Shown: positions 51,593 through 61,648 of the stretch, piece by piece
How positions within the stretch are numbered: position 1 is the stretch's first letter
Layout of the letters: the number at the start of each line of letters is the position of its first letter
Assembly (NCBI GenBank): GCA_938050045.1
Contig: CALLJS010000005.1
Span: 1 to 64,000 of the forward strand
Length of the DNA: 64,000 nt
Source of the DNA: an uncultured Sphingomonadaceae bacterium
GTDB taxonomy: Bacteria; Pseudomonadota; Alphaproteobacteria; Sphingomonadales; Sphingomonadaceae
Direction of reading: 5' to 3'
Program-made: the position numbers and the translations under genes
The notes under the pieces: model-generated
What the model saw: the letters and a program-made list of their open reading frames with translations, nothing else
What the model was told of the DNA's origin: nothing
The model's database searches: none

Positions 51593-53014
51593 ATGAGCGA
51601 TAATAATCAACTAGGCCATGGTTTTCTGGGCAGTATCAATCATTATATGAGCGATGCCATGACCTATTTGGATTTGCCAGAGGGTCTGTCCGAACGAATT
51701 TTACAGTGTAATTCGACCTATACCGTGAAATTTGGTGTGCGGCTTCGCGGTAAATTATTTAGCTTCCAAGGCTGGCGCAGTGTTCATAGCGAGCATATAC
51801 AGCCCGTTAAAGGCGGCATCCGATATGCCATGAATGTCGATGCGCAAGAAGTCGAGGCTTTGGCTGCGCTTATGTCGATGAAATGCGCTTTGGTGGATTT
51901 GCCTTTTGGGGGGTCAAAAGGAGCTTTGATGATCGATCCCAATGAATGGGAGGCCGATGAAATAGAGAAGATTACCCGCCGTTTTACCCAAGAATTAGCG
52001 CGCAGAAATTTGATCGGGCCTGGTCAAAATGTTCCTGCTCCCGATGTCGGAACGGGCGAGAGAGAGATGGCGTGGATTGCCGATGAATATGTGCGTCATG
52101 CGCAAAATGACGTCAATGCTCGCGCTTGTGTGACAGGCAAACCGCTAGGGCGCGGTGGTATTGATGGCCGCACCGAAGCCACGGGGCGCGGCGTTCAATA
52201 TGCTATTCAAGCCTTTTATAATGATGATGCTATGCTGGAAAAATATGGCTATGAAGGAAAGCTTCGCGATAAGCGTGTGCTCGTACAAGGCTTTGGTAAT
52301 GTGGGTTATCATGCGGTGAAATTTCTGAGCGAAGAAGATGCTTGCCGCATAACCCGCGTCATCGAATATAATGGTATGATTACCAATGATGATGGCATGG
52401 ATGTCGAAGCTTTGAAGCGTTATTTTAATGAAAATGGCAGCTTTGAGGGTTGTGATTTGGGCGACTATTCAGAAGATGTTAGCGATGCTTTTTTAATCGA
52501 TTGCGATATTATTATTCCCGCTGCTCTTGAAGATGTAATCTCTGAAAAATCGGCTAAAAAAATATCCACCGAATTAATTGTGGAGGCTGCTAATGGCCCA
52601 ATTTCTGCGGCGAGCGATACAATCATCCAAGACCGCAATATTCCGATTATGCCAGATATGTTTGTCAATAGCGGTGGGGTGATTGTTAGCTATTTTGAAT
52701 GGGTAAAAAATCTGACCCATATCCCATTTGGTTTGATGGACAGGCGCAGCCGTGTGCGCAATCGCCGTGTGATTGTGGATGCTATGGAAACGATGACCGA
52801 ACGCGCATTTCCAAGCGATGTCCGCGAACCATTTCTGGCAGGTGGCAGCGAATTAGATTTGGTGCGCTCTGGGCTTGAAGACGTCATGCTAAGCGCGTAT
52901 GAGCGCATATCAAAAGTGATGCATGACGATCCAAGCATAAAGGATATGCGCACTGCGTCTTATGTCATAGCGGTGAGAACCATCGCGCGCGCCTATCGCG
53001 AGCTTGGTTTATAA
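51593..53014 (+). CDS. Glu/Leu/Phe/Val dehydrogenase
   Basis: PVKGGIRY, MSMKCALVDLPFGGSKGAL, VPAPDVGTGEREMAWIADEY, ATGRGVQYAIQAF, VQGFGNVGYHAVKFL. Confidence 0.95.
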   Translation: MSDNNQLGHGFLGSINHYMSDAMTYLDLPEGLSERILQCNSTYTVKFGVRLRGKLFSFQGWRSVHSEHIQPVKGGIRYAMNVDAQEVEALAALMSMKCALVDLPFGGSKGALMIDPNEWEADEIEKITRRFTQELARRNLIGPGQNVPAPDVGTGEREMAWIADEYVRHAQNDVNARACVTGKPLGRGGIDGRTEATGRGVQYAIQAFYNDDAMLEKYGYEGKLRDKRVLVQGFGNVGYHAVKFLSEEDACRITRVIEYNGMITNDDGMDVEALKRYFNENGSFEGCDLGDYSEDVSDAFLIDCDIIIPAALEDVISEKSAKKISTELIVEAANGPISAASDTIIQDRNIPIMPDMFVNSGGVIVSYFEWVKNLTHIPFGLMDRRSRVRNRRVIVDAMETMTERAFPSDVREPFLAGGSELDLVRSGLEDVMLSAYERISKVMHDDPSIKDMRTASYVIAVRTIARAYRELGL

Positions 53015-53026
53015 AGCAAAAGAAAT

Positions 53027-53980
53027 TTAGACTGACTTTGCGGCGGCAGCGATAATTTTACGCGCTTGGATAAGATGCGGCTTATCAACCATTCTACCGT
53101 TCAATTCTAATACACCAGCACCGGGGTTTGCGGCAAAGGCTGCTATCACGGCGCGGGCATGCTCTATTGAATCTTCACTAGGAGAAAATGCCGCATTGAT
53201 AATCATCACTTGATCGGGGTGCAGCGCCATCATACCAGTAAATCCATCGCGCAATCCGCGCGCTGCATATTCGGCTAAGCCATCTAAATCTCTGATGTTC
53301 GGATAAACGGTTTCGATCGCTTGAACCTTGGCAGCATGGGCCCCAAATAATGCTAAATTGCGCACCATTTCATAAGGCGGCGTGAAATATCCATCGCGGT
53401 GACGAGATGTTTCTGCCCCAATAGATGCGGGTAAATCCTCTGCCCCCCATGTTAGGCCCATTAGATATTTACTAACCTTTCGGAAAGACCCGATTTCAAA
53501 AATTGAGCCCGCTGTTTCGGTGGCAATCGGCAATATCGGCACCCGTACCTCGCCCATTAATGATATAAGCCGTTTTACTGTGGCTGCGCCTTCGGCTTTG
53601 GGAAGGACTATTCCATCGGGGAAATGCGGTAATTTGGGGTCTAATATCGCCTTTATATCTTTGATTGCATATTCGCTGTCGAGCGGATTGATGCGCACCA
53701 ATATTTTAACGGACGAAGAAGATTGCAAATAATCTCTCACAGCTTGGCGCGATTTTTCCTTATGGTCGGCTGGAACGCTATCCTCTAAATCAATGATAAT
53801 AGAATCTGCACCGCTGCTGGCGGCCTTGTCAAAACGTTCGGGCCGATTGCCAGGCACGAACAGCAATGAGCGGCAAAAAACAGTCTCTAATTTAGGCCCT
53901 TTTTTCGGCGATGTAGGCGATATTGTGCTATCGCTCAGCTTATTAGATAATGTATCTTGAATGGATCTTAACAGGCTCAT
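53027..53980 (-). CDS. CitE/HpcH-type CoA ester lyase
   Basis: RSLLFVPGNRPERFDKAASSGADSIIIDLEDSVPADHKEKSR; GLTWGAEDLPASIG; GFTGMMALHPDQV. Confidence 0.93.
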   Translation of the reverse strand: MSLLRSIQDTLSNKLSDSTISPTSPKKGPKLETVFCRSLLFVPGNRPERFDKAASSGADSIIIDLEDSVPADHKEKSRQAVRDYLQSSSSVKILVRINPLDSEYAIKDIKAILDPKLPHFPDGIVLPKAEGAATVKRLISLMGEVRVPILPIATETAGSIFEIGSFRKVSKYLMGLTWGAEDLPASIGAETSRHRDGYFTPPYEMVRNLALFGAHAAKVQAIETVYPNIRDLDGLAEYAARGLRDGFTGMMALHPDQVMIINAAFSPSEDSIEHARAVIAAFAANPGAGVLELNGRMVDKPHLIQARKIIAAAAKSV

Positions 53981-54432
53981 GATGATGGTCTTTTCTGAAT
54001 CAGAGCCGCACGCTCACAGGCGCAAACAATTTCAGCGCGTTGGTTGATGCATTGATGCGCAAAAGTAATGATACCAGCATTGGGGCGCGATTCGCTCTCT
54101 TTGAGGGCTTTGACGCTGCTGTTTGCGCGCAGCGTATCGCCAATGAAAACGGGCTTGGGCATCACCAATTTATCATAACCCAAATTGGCCACCAAAGTCC
54201 CCAATGTCGTATCGCCCACAGACAGGCCCACCATCAAGCTAAAGGTGAAAGTACCATTGACGAGTATGTGTCCAAATTCGCTTTTCTTGGCAAATTCTGC
54301 ATCCAGATGCAGCGGTTGAGGGTTATGCGTCATGGTGGTGAACATCAGATTATCGGTCTCTGTCACCGTGCGGCGAATTTCATGATCGATATGATCGCCA
54401 ATAGCCCATTCATCAAAATATTTACCCGCCAT
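53977..54432 (-). CDS. MaoC family dehydratase
   Basis: FDEWAIGDHIDHEIRRTVTETDNLMFTTMTHNPQPLHLDAEFAKKSEFGHILVNGTFTFSLMVGLSV; overlaps CitE-like gene. Confidence 0.92.
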   Translation of the reverse strand: MAGKYFDEWAIGDHIDHEIRRTVTETDNLMFTTMTHNPQPLHLDAEFAKKSEFGHILVNGTFTFSLMVGLSVGDTTLGTLVANLGYDKLVMPKPVFIGDTLRANSSVKALKESESRPNAGIITFAHQCINQRAEIVCACERAALIQKRPSS

Positions 54433-54492
54433 TATTTGCCTCTATCTGTTGCTGTTTAAGGGCGACTCGCCTGTAAATTGCTGCAACAGCCT

Positions 54493-56382
54493 TTACGCCT
54501 CTGTGTCGATTTGGGCAAGCAATGCATCAACTTGCACCTGTTCATCGAGCGCAGCGTTCAAGGATGACACAATGCCATCAAAAGGCGCGGTCAGGCTATG
54601 CTCCATTTTCATCGCTTCTAAAGTGAGAAGTTTCTGACCCTTAGTAACTCTATCGCCCTCGGATATTTCAAGCGCGATTATCTTGCCCGGCATGGGGGAC
54701 AATATCGCGCCGTCAGATGCTGTTCCTGTTGCACTAGAGATATATTGTGGCAAACCTATGCTGAAGCTATTACCATTTTTGGTAATCAATGCTCCATCTG
54801 CATAGTCCGCTGAAGAATATGTATTACCATAGAAGTCTGGTACTTTTGGGATAGTATAAAGTATCCCATTGGATTGAAGATTCAATTTAGTATTTTGAGA
54901 TTGATTAAGCCTAAAACCCTCAAGTAATTCATTCGCTCTATTATGATAATTTCTATTAGAATATTGTTCGACTAAATGCCTGCCCGCTTGTCCCAGCATC
55001 TCCGTATCAGGTTCATCAGGAGGAATTAGAGAATCCCCTTTGTCAGCGATAAATGCCGTAGTAATATCTCCTGATTTAAACTGAGAGCTATTAGCAGCCA
55101 AATAGAGAAATCCAGCATTGGATTTAACGGGCCAAACAGCCGTTCCTTGTAAAGCATCTAATAAGCCTTCAATAGCTTCTGCACGGTCAATATCGTGAAC
55201 AATAAGCTTTGCTATCATGGGGTCATAATATGGAGAGATAATTGAGGTTTCTTCTACACCTGAATCTACTCTTATATGTTCATCTGGCAGACAATAACGA
55301 TCTAGTTTTCCAATGCTTGGTAAAAATCCATTGGCTGGATCTTCGGCATAAAGACGCGCCTCAATAGCATGGCCGTTGATGCTTAGCTCGTCTTGGCATA
55401 GTGGAATTTCTTCGCCCGATGCCACGCGCAATTGCCACTCCACCAGATCAACACCCGTAATTTCTTCGGTGACGGGATGCTCCACTTGAAGCCGCGTGTT
55501 CATTTCCATGAACCATATTTTGTCCGCTCTCAAGCCATCGCTGCCATCGGCGATAAATTCAATCGTGCCAGCACCTTCATAATCTACGGCTTTGGCGGCG
55601 CGCACCGCCGCAGCGCAAACCGCTTCTCGTGTCGCTTCATCCATACCGGGGGCGGGGGCTTCTTCGATCACTTTTTGATGGCGGCGTTGCAAGCTGCAAT
55701 CGCGCTCAAACAAATGCACCACATTGCCATGACTATCGCCAAAGATTTGCACCTCGATATGGCGCGGGCTTTCAATCCATTTTTCAATCAGCACAATATC
55801 ATTGCCAAAACTTGCCTTAGCCTCGCGTTGGCAAGACGCCAAATTGTTGGTAAAATCGTCTGGATTATCTACTTTACGCATGCCTTTGCCGCCGCCGCCT
55901 GCAATCGCTTTAATCAGCACAGGATAGCCAATTTCATCGGCTTGCTCGGCCAAATGCTTAGGGTCTTGATTATCGCCAATATAGCCCGGCGTGACGGGAA
56001 CGCCTGCCTCGCTCATCAATGTCTTGGCGGCATCTTTTAAGCCCATTGCGCGGATGCTGTGCGGTTTTGGCCCAACCCAAATCAGGTCTGCATCGATCAC
56101 GGATTGTGCGAAATCTGCATTTTCCGATAAAAACCCATAGCCGGGGTGAATGGCCTCTGCACCGCTTTCCTTGGCGGCCGCAATAATTTTTTCGCCGACC
56201 AAATAAGATTCATTTGCTGGTGATGGCCCAATATGGATTGCTTCATCGGCTTGGCGTACATGCAGCGCCTTAGCGTCGGCATCGCTATACACCGCGATAG
56301 TGCGTATGCCCATGGCGCGCGCGGTGCGGATGATGCGGCAGGCAATTTCCCCGCGATTGGCAATAAGAAGCGATTTAATCAT
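54493..56382 (-). CDS. Acyl-CoA carboxylase biotin-carboxylase/BCCP subunit, probable methylcrotonyl-CoA carboxylase alpha
   Basis: MIKSLLIANRGEIACRIIRTARAMGIRTIAVYSDAD; ALIKAIAGGGGKGMR-like; C-terminal LEAMKMEHSL biotinylation site; start refined to 56382. Confidence 0.93.
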   Translation of the reverse strand: MIKSLLIANRGEIACRIIRTARAMGIRTIAVYSDADAKALHVRQADEAIHIGPSPANESYLVGEKIIAAAKESGAEAIHPGYGFLSENADFAQSVIDADLIWVGPKPHSIRAMGLKDAAKTLMSEAGVPVTPGYIGDNQDPKHLAEQADEIGYPVLIKAIAGGGGKGMRKVDNPDDFTNNLASCQREAKASFGNDIVLIEKWIESPRHIEVQIFGDSHGNVVHLFERDCSLQRRHQKVIEEAPAPGMDEATREAVCAAAVRAAKAVDYEGAGTIEFIADGSDGLRADKIWFMEMNTRLQVEHPVTEEITGVDLVEWQLRVASGEEIPLCQDELSINGHAIEARLYAEDPANGFLPSIGKLDRYCLPDEHIRVDSGVEETSIISPYYDPMIAKLIVHDIDRAEAIEGLLDALQGTAVWPVKSNAGFLYLAANSSQFKSGDITTAFIADKGDSLIPPDEPDTEMLGQAGRHLVEQYSNRNYHNRANELLEGFRLNQSQNTKLNLQSNGILYTIPKVPDFYGNTYSSADYADGALITKNGNSFSIGLPQYISSATGTASDGAILSPMPGKIIALEISEGDRVTKGQKLLTLEAMKMEHSLTAPFDGIVSSLNAALDEQVQVDALLAQIDTEA

Positions 56383-56996
56383 ATAAAGGCCTTTTCTATT
56401 CCGCGCCATTCGGGTTCATGTGAACCGTCATTATTGGGCATATCTTTTTTGGTTAAACACCCTCTGGGCGAGGCGTAGCTATCGATTCTGCGTTTTGGTT
56501 TTTCATTCCACGTTAAATTAAACGCAAATAATTTAGGAAAATAATACATCTCTGAATAGGGGAGATGATCGTGAATCCACCATGCTAATTTTTGCCAATC
56601 GCCTTCTGATTGAAATATATCCCAAAATGCTGGGATGACGATGCAAGCACAAGCCCCCATATGACCATCTTTATCGCGCTCATCCCAAATATGCGTGGCG
56701 GCATTGGCGGCGTTGGATGCGCAGTTTAACCCTTTTTCATTACCAAATTGATTGACGGTAGGCGTTCGATAGGATGATCGTATTGCAATGCGGCCAAAGC
56801 GATCTTGCAGCGGTTCGAGCAATGTTTCGCATAATTTACTGCCTGCTTTTATGGCCAAATCAGGGTCTGTCGGCACATTGGATAATCCATATATGGCCGC
56901 AATGTCAGAGAATAAAAAATCCCGCATGAAAAATGTCTTGGACAGACGCACTCTGCCATATTCTTCCAATGTCTTAACCGATTTAGGGGGCTTCAT
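56379..56996 (-). CDS. Conserved-looking hypothetical protein coupled to carboxylase alpha subunit
   Basis: 205 aa; IRSSYRTPTVNQFGNEKGLNCASNAANAATHIWDERDKDGHMGACACIVIPAF; stop overlaps downstream start (ATGA). Confidence 0.75.
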   Translation of the reverse strand: MKPPKSVKTLEEYGRVRLSKTFFMRDFLFSDIAAIYGLSNVPTDPDLAIKAGSKLCETLLEPLQDRFGRIAIRSSYRTPTVNQFGNEKGLNCASNAANAATHIWDERDKDGHMGACACIVIPAFWDIFQSEGDWQKLAWWIHDHLPYSEMYYFPKLFAFNLTWNEKPKRRIDSYASPRGCLTKKDMPNNDGSHEPEWRGIEKAFI

Positions 56997-57015
56997 AACA
57001 GTGCCTTGTCATCTT

Positions 57016-57087
57016 GCATCCAATCGTCACCCAGCATCCAATCGTCACCCTGAACCCGATCGTTACTTTGCACCCGATCACATTCTG
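57016..57087. repeat. Degenerate 18-bp tandem repeat (about 4 units)
   Basis: GCATCCAATCGTCACCCA / GCATCCAATCGTCACCCT / GAACCCGATCGTTACTTT / GCACCCGATCACATTCTG. Confidence 0.8.
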
Positions 57088-58679
57088 AACACGCCAAACT
57101 TAGGGGCCTCCTGCGTGGGGGCGTTTAAGGCAGCGGCAAAGGCTAATCCAAGCACATCGCGCGTTTGCGCTGGATCAATTATCCCATCATCCCAGAGCCG
57201 CGCGGTGGCATAATAAGGATTGCCCTCATCTTCATATTTCTGCCGTATCGGCGCTTTGAAATTCTCTGCCTCTTCTGTGCTCCATGTGCTTGCATCGCGG
57301 TGTACTGTGGCTAGCACAGATGCGGCTTGTTCGCCGCCCATTACCGAAATACGGCTATTGGGCCAGCTAAATAGGAAATTGGGCGCATAGGCCCGCCCGC
57401 ACATGCCATAATTGCCCGCGCCAAAGCTGCCGCCGATAAGCACAGTGATTTTGGGAACGCTAGCGGTGGCCACGGCAGTCACTAGCTTGGCCCCATGTTT
57501 GGCGATGCCTTCTTGTTCATATTTTCCGCCGACCATGAAGCCCGATATATTTTGCAAAAACAGCAAGGGTATTTTGCGCTGACAGGCAAGCTGAATGAAG
57601 TGCGCGCCCTTTTGCGCGCTTTCGGAAAATAGCACGCCATTATTGGCCAATATCGCCACGGGTATACCCCAAATATGGGCGAAACCGCATACCAAGGTGC
57701 TGCCATAATTTGCCTTAAATTCGTGAAATTCGCTGCCATCGATTATGCGCGCAATCACTTCATGCACATCATAGGGCGCGCGCACATCTTGCGGGATGAT
57801 GCTATATAATTCATCGGCATCAAATTTTGGCGGTTGGGGTTCACTTATGTCGATTTCTGGGTGATGCACTGGCCCAAGATGCGAGACAATATCGCGGACA
57901 ATGGTCAGCGCATGTTCGTCATTCTCGGCGACATGATCGACCACGCCCGATTTTTTGCCGTGCATATCGCCGCCGCCCAAATCTTCGGCGCTAATTTCTT
58001 CGCCTGTTGCAGCTTTGACCAAGGGCGGCCCTGCGAGAAAAATCGTACCTTGATTACGCACAATGACCGTTTCATCCGACATAGCGGGGACATAAGCTCC
58101 GCCAGCGGTGCAGCTACCCATGACGCAAGCGATCTGCGCGATGCCCTTTGCGCTCATATTGGCTTGGTTATAAAATATCCGACCAAAATGATCGCGGTCG
58201 GGAAAGACCTCATCTTGGTGCGGCAGGTTAGCCCCGCCGCTATCGACCAAATAGACGCACGGCAGATGATTTTGCAGGGCTATTTCTTGGGCGCGTAGAT
58301 GTTTTTTCACCGTCATCGGATAATATGTGCCGCCTTTAACGGTAGCATCATTGCAGACGATCATGACTTGGCGGCCCGATACGCGGCCAATACCAGCAAT
58401 CATGCCAGCGCCCGCTATATCATCACCATAGAGGCCATTTGCCGCGAGTTGGCCAATTTCAAGAAAGGGCGAGCCTGGATCAAGCAGATGTTCGACGCGA
58501 TCACGCGGCAATAATTTACCGCGACTAACATGGCGTTCGCGCGATTTTTCTGAACCGCCTTTGGCAGCCTGTGCAACTTTGGCCCATAGCTCATCGCGCA
58601 AGGCTTTGTTATGCGCGGCTTTGGCCGTTGCAACGCCAGATTGCAGATCAATATTTGTGGTTAAAATGGGTGCGCTCAT
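57078..58679 (-). CDS. Methylcrotonyl-CoA carboxylase carboxyltransferase (beta) subunit
   Basis: [31 protein letters not shown] start at 58679; [68 protein letters not shown]. Confidence 0.93.
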   Translation of the reverse strand: MSAPILTTNIDLQSGVATAKAAHNKALRDELWAKVAQAAKGGSEKSRERHVSRGKLLPRDRVEHLLDPGSPFLEIGQLAANGLYGDDIAGAGMIAGIGRVSGRQVMIVCNDATVKGGTYYPMTVKKHLRAQEIALQNHLPCVYLVDSGGANLPHQDEVFPDRDHFGRIFYNQANMSAKGIAQIACVMGSCTAGGAYVPAMSDETVIVRNQGTIFLAGPPLVKAATGEEISAEDLGGGDMHGKKSGVVDHVAENDEHALTIVRDIVSHLGPVHHPEIDISEPQPPKFDADELYSIIPQDVRAPYDVHEVIARIIDGSEFHEFKANYGSTLVCGFAHIWGIPVAILANNGVLFSESAQKGAHFIQLACQRKIPLLFLQNISGFMVGGKYEQEGIAKHGAKLVTAVATASVPKITVLIGGSFGAGNYGMCGRAYAPNFLFSWPNSRISVMGGEQAASVLATVHRDASTWSTEEAENFKAPIRQKYEDEGNPYYATARLWDDGIIDPAQTRDVLGLAFAAALNAPTQEAPKFGVFRM

Positions 58680-59026
58680 AAAATATATCCTAAAATACTC
58701 AGCACGCCGATGATGGAGAGTAATGACCCTCCAGGATGTTTTGCTTTGGTCATGATGAGATTGGTGATACCCAATATGAGCCATATAGCGCCTACCATGA
58801 GTTTCATAAATTCGGGAATATCGGGGTGAATCAACGACAAAGCGGTGAACAGCATGAACAGGCTGGTTGAATGCCAACCAAAACGGGTGATGGCCTGCGT
58901 CATCGGACGTTGAATAAATTCATCATCAACGGCTAGCGTTGGTTTGATCAATTTGTCTTCTCCTCCCCATGAATGGAAAATAGCTATAAAGACAATTAAA
59001 CCTGCGGCGATATAATAGAGTATCAT
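58676..59026 (-). CDS. Hypothetical membrane protein
   Basis: [60 protein letters not shown]; four TMs; overlaps neighbours by 4 bp. Confidence 0.75.
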   Translation of the reverse strand: MILYYIAAGLIVFIAIFHSWGGEDKLIKPTLAVDDEFIQRPMTQAITRFGWHSTSLFMLFTALSLIHPDIPEFMKLMVGAIWLILGITNLIMTKAKHPGGSLLSIIGVLSILGYIL

Positions 59027-59316
59027 CCTGCAAAGCCCTCCACCATGATGGAATCGCCTGTGCTTCCCGCCAAGCGATCTTTGGCGATTTCTTGATATTC
59101 GGGCGACGTCATCCATGCATAGGCGGCGGCTTTATCGGGAAATTCGATCAGCACGCTGCGGCTATAATCCCAATCGCCTTGCAGGACTTTAGGATCTTCA
59201 TCAACGCTCAACATTTTGCCCGCATATTTTTCAAATATAGGGCCAAAGCTCTCTTCATAGCGATCATAGGCCGCACGATCATGGATTTTGAAACGCGCTA
59301 TAATATAAATACTCAT
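59023..59316 (-). CDS. DUF1330 family protein
   Basis: YIIARFKIHDRAAYDRYEESFGPIFEKYAGKMLSVDEDPKVLQGDWDYSRSVLIEFPDKAAAYAWMTSPEYQEIAKDR. Confidence 0.9.
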   Translation of the reverse strand: MSIYIIARFKIHDRAAYDRYEESFGPIFEKYAGKMLSVDEDPKVLQGDWDYSRSVLIEFPDKAAAYAWMTSPEYQEIAKDRLAGSTGDSIMVEGFAG

Positions 59317-59327
59317 TTACTTCTCTC

Positions 59328-59418
59328 CGTCATGCTGGACTTGTTTCAGCATCCATTTTTCATCATTCACCATCGACCTGTTGGGCGCAATAGATCCTGA
59401 AACAAGTTCAGGATGACG
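59328..59418. repeat. Dispersed palindromic-type repeat, copy C
   Basis: cgtcatgctggacttgtttcagcatcc...gatcctgaaacaagttcaggatgacg; long near-perfect terminal inverted arms. Confidence 0.9.
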
Positions 59419-59435
59419 ATGGTTTGGATTATCCA

Positions 59436-59849
59436 TTATTTTAGAAAGCCTCTTTCAATGAGTTTATTTCTGCATGCACTTTCTAGTTCAATATTCGGGT
59501 TATTTTCTAAATAATTAGTAATTATTTCTTCATTTTGAGAAGAACATGGTGATGCTGGTAAATAGACTTTTATACCGCACCAGTCACAGTCTTCACATGT
59601 ATCAATTATTTGGGTCTGACTATTATCTTCAACCATTTCTCTAGCTGGAAGATACCAAATCGCTCTAACAAGGTATCCCAGTGATAATAATAGAACTCCT
59701 AGTCCAATTCCTAAATTTGCTAATATTAATCCCCATATTGATTGTTCAAAACTGTCCGCATTAACTGACATAATTACAGCAAAAACGCCTATTGCGATTA
59801 ATATAAACCCAATCATTGAGGCTTTTGTTCCATCTGGTCTAGCAGACAT
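59436..59849 (-). CDS. Hypothetical membrane protein with Cys-rich C-terminal part
   Basis: 137 aa; two TMs; DTCEDCDWCGIKVYLPASPCSSQNEEI. Confidence 0.6.
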   Translation of the reverse strand: MSARPDGTKASMIGFILIAIGVFAVIMSVNADSFEQSIWGLILANLGIGLGVLLLSLGYLVRAIWYLPAREMVEDNSQTQIIDTCEDCDWCGIKVYLPASPCSSQNEEIITNYLENNPNIELESACRNKLIERGFLK

Positions 59850-59876
59850 CTTTAATCCTCCTATTATTTACTAATT

Positions 59877-61034
59877 TCATTGACCCCCAATCAATTCGCG
59901 GCCGATCAGCATACGGCGAATTTCATTGGTGCCTGCTCCAATATCAAGCAATTTACTATCGCGCCAATAACGCTCTACGGGCCAATCGGTGGTATATCCC
60001 GCGCCGCCTAAAGCTTGGATGCTCTCCTCGGCAACGCGTACGCTGCTCTCTGATGCATACATAATCGCACCGGCAGCATCAAAGCGGGTGGTTTGTTCAT
60101 TATCGCATGATCGATTGACGTTATAGACATAGCTGCGCGCGCTATTCAGGCGCACATACATGTCGGCGATTTTGCCTTGCATAAGCTGGAAAGTACCAAT
60201 CGGTTTGCCAAACTGGCTGCGCTCGCGCACATAAGGGATCACCGTGTCGAGGCAAGCCTGCATAAGACCAAGCGGTATCGCGGCCAGCACGGCGCGTTCA
60301 TAATCAAGACCGCTCATCAACACGCCAACCCCGCCGTTCAATGGACCCATGATATTGTCGTCGGGAACTTCGCAATCTTGAAACACTAACTCGGCGGTGG
60401 GCGATCCGCGCATACCGACTTTGTCGATTTTCTGGCCGATTGAAAAACCCTTCATATCTTTTTCGATTAAGAATGCGGTTATCCCGCGCGATCCTTCGCC
60501 CGTTTTGGCATAGACGACTAATATATCCGCATAGGGCGCGTTGGTGATCCAAAATTTGCTGCCGTTTAAGACATAACCACCCGAAATTTCTTGGGCTTTT
60601 AATTTCATCGAAACCACGTCCGATCCCGCGCCAGCCTCGCTCATCGCTAGGCTACCAACATGCTCGCCCGAAATGAGCTTGGGCAGATATTTTGCTTTTT
60701 GCTCTGGGGTTGCCCAACGGCGGATTTGATTGACGCAAAGATTGCTATGCGCGCCATAGCTTAGGCCGATGGACGCGCTAGCACGGCTGACTTCTTCAAC
60801 GGCAATCGCATGTTCCAAATAACCAAGGCCAAGCCCGCCATCATTTTCTTCTACGGTGATACCATGCAGGCCTAATGCGCCCATTTGCGGCCATAGTTCG
60901 CGTGCGAACCAATCATCACGGTCAATTTTTGCCGCCAATGGCGCAATTTTCTCATCGGCAAAACGGCGCACCGTATCGCGGATTTGGTCGGCCATTTCGC
61001 CGAGCCTAAAGTCAAAATCTGGAGTCGCGATCAT
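59877..61034 (-). CDS. Isovaleryl-CoA dehydrogenase
   Basis: 385 aa acyl-CoA dehydrogenase; [54 protein letters not shown] is IVD-like; linked to carboxylase genes. Confidence 0.93.
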   Translation of the reverse strand: MIATPDFDFRLGEMADQIRDTVRRFADEKIAPLAAKIDRDDWFARELWPQMGALGLHGITVEENDGGLGLGYLEHAIAVEEVSRASASIGLSYGAHSNLCVNQIRRWATPEQKAKYLPKLISGEHVGSLAMSEAGAGSDVVSMKLKAQEISGGYVLNGSKFWITNAPYADILVVYAKTGEGSRGITAFLIEKDMKGFSIGQKIDKVGMRGSPTAELVFQDCEVPDDNIMGPLNGGVGVLMSGLDYERAVLAAIPLGLMQACLDTVIPYVRERSQFGKPIGTFQLMQGKIADMYVRLNSARSYVYNVNRSCDNEQTTRFDAAGAIMYASESSVRVAEESIQALGGAGYTTDWPVERYWRDSKLLDIGAGTNEIRRMLIGRELIGGQ

Positions 61035-61648
61035 GGGTCATATCCTATTTTTATTTCAATTAATTGTTATATTAAAACATAATAGAAAAATAGCAGAAAT
61101 TTCATCACGACAAAATTTCTAGACTTTGGCGGCGAAGCTTAGATCAGACCTAAGTGGATTATTATTATAAACAAGATCGGATATGCACGGTTATACGGTC
61201 AAAATTAACATTATCGTTGCGTACTATAATATGACCACCCAGCGCAGTAGCAAGACAAGAAATAGGCTTGCGCTAATATCTTGGCCGCAACCAAAAGGCT
61301 TATCATTCAGCCGTTGCGCAAAATAGCAATGCTTTGATACCATTTTGGCGAAAGCGCGATAATTATTCTGTAATTTCTATGGTTAGATTCTCACACGCTA
61401 TGCTATATGCAATGTATAAGCCAATGGGGTTTGCGGCTGATGAGCTATTTTGTGAAAAGCCCAATCTGAATTTATAGCATAATGCCAGTTCTAATGCTGC
61501 TGTAAGATAATAGTGGATACTGGCTTTTCGGTGTTCAATATCATAGGTGATATTGGCATGATTAGAATTTCTGTCCGCGCAATCGGATTAACTGTTCCGC
61601 ACAATCGAAAATCTTCGTCCTTATATCCACTATATTATCTTTTATCCT

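Noticed and set aside
55432-56040. 202-aa plus-strand ORF
   Set aside because: Antisense to the biotin carboxylase subunit gene.
57834-58298. 154-aa plus-strand ORF
   Set aside because: Antisense to the carboxyltransferase gene.
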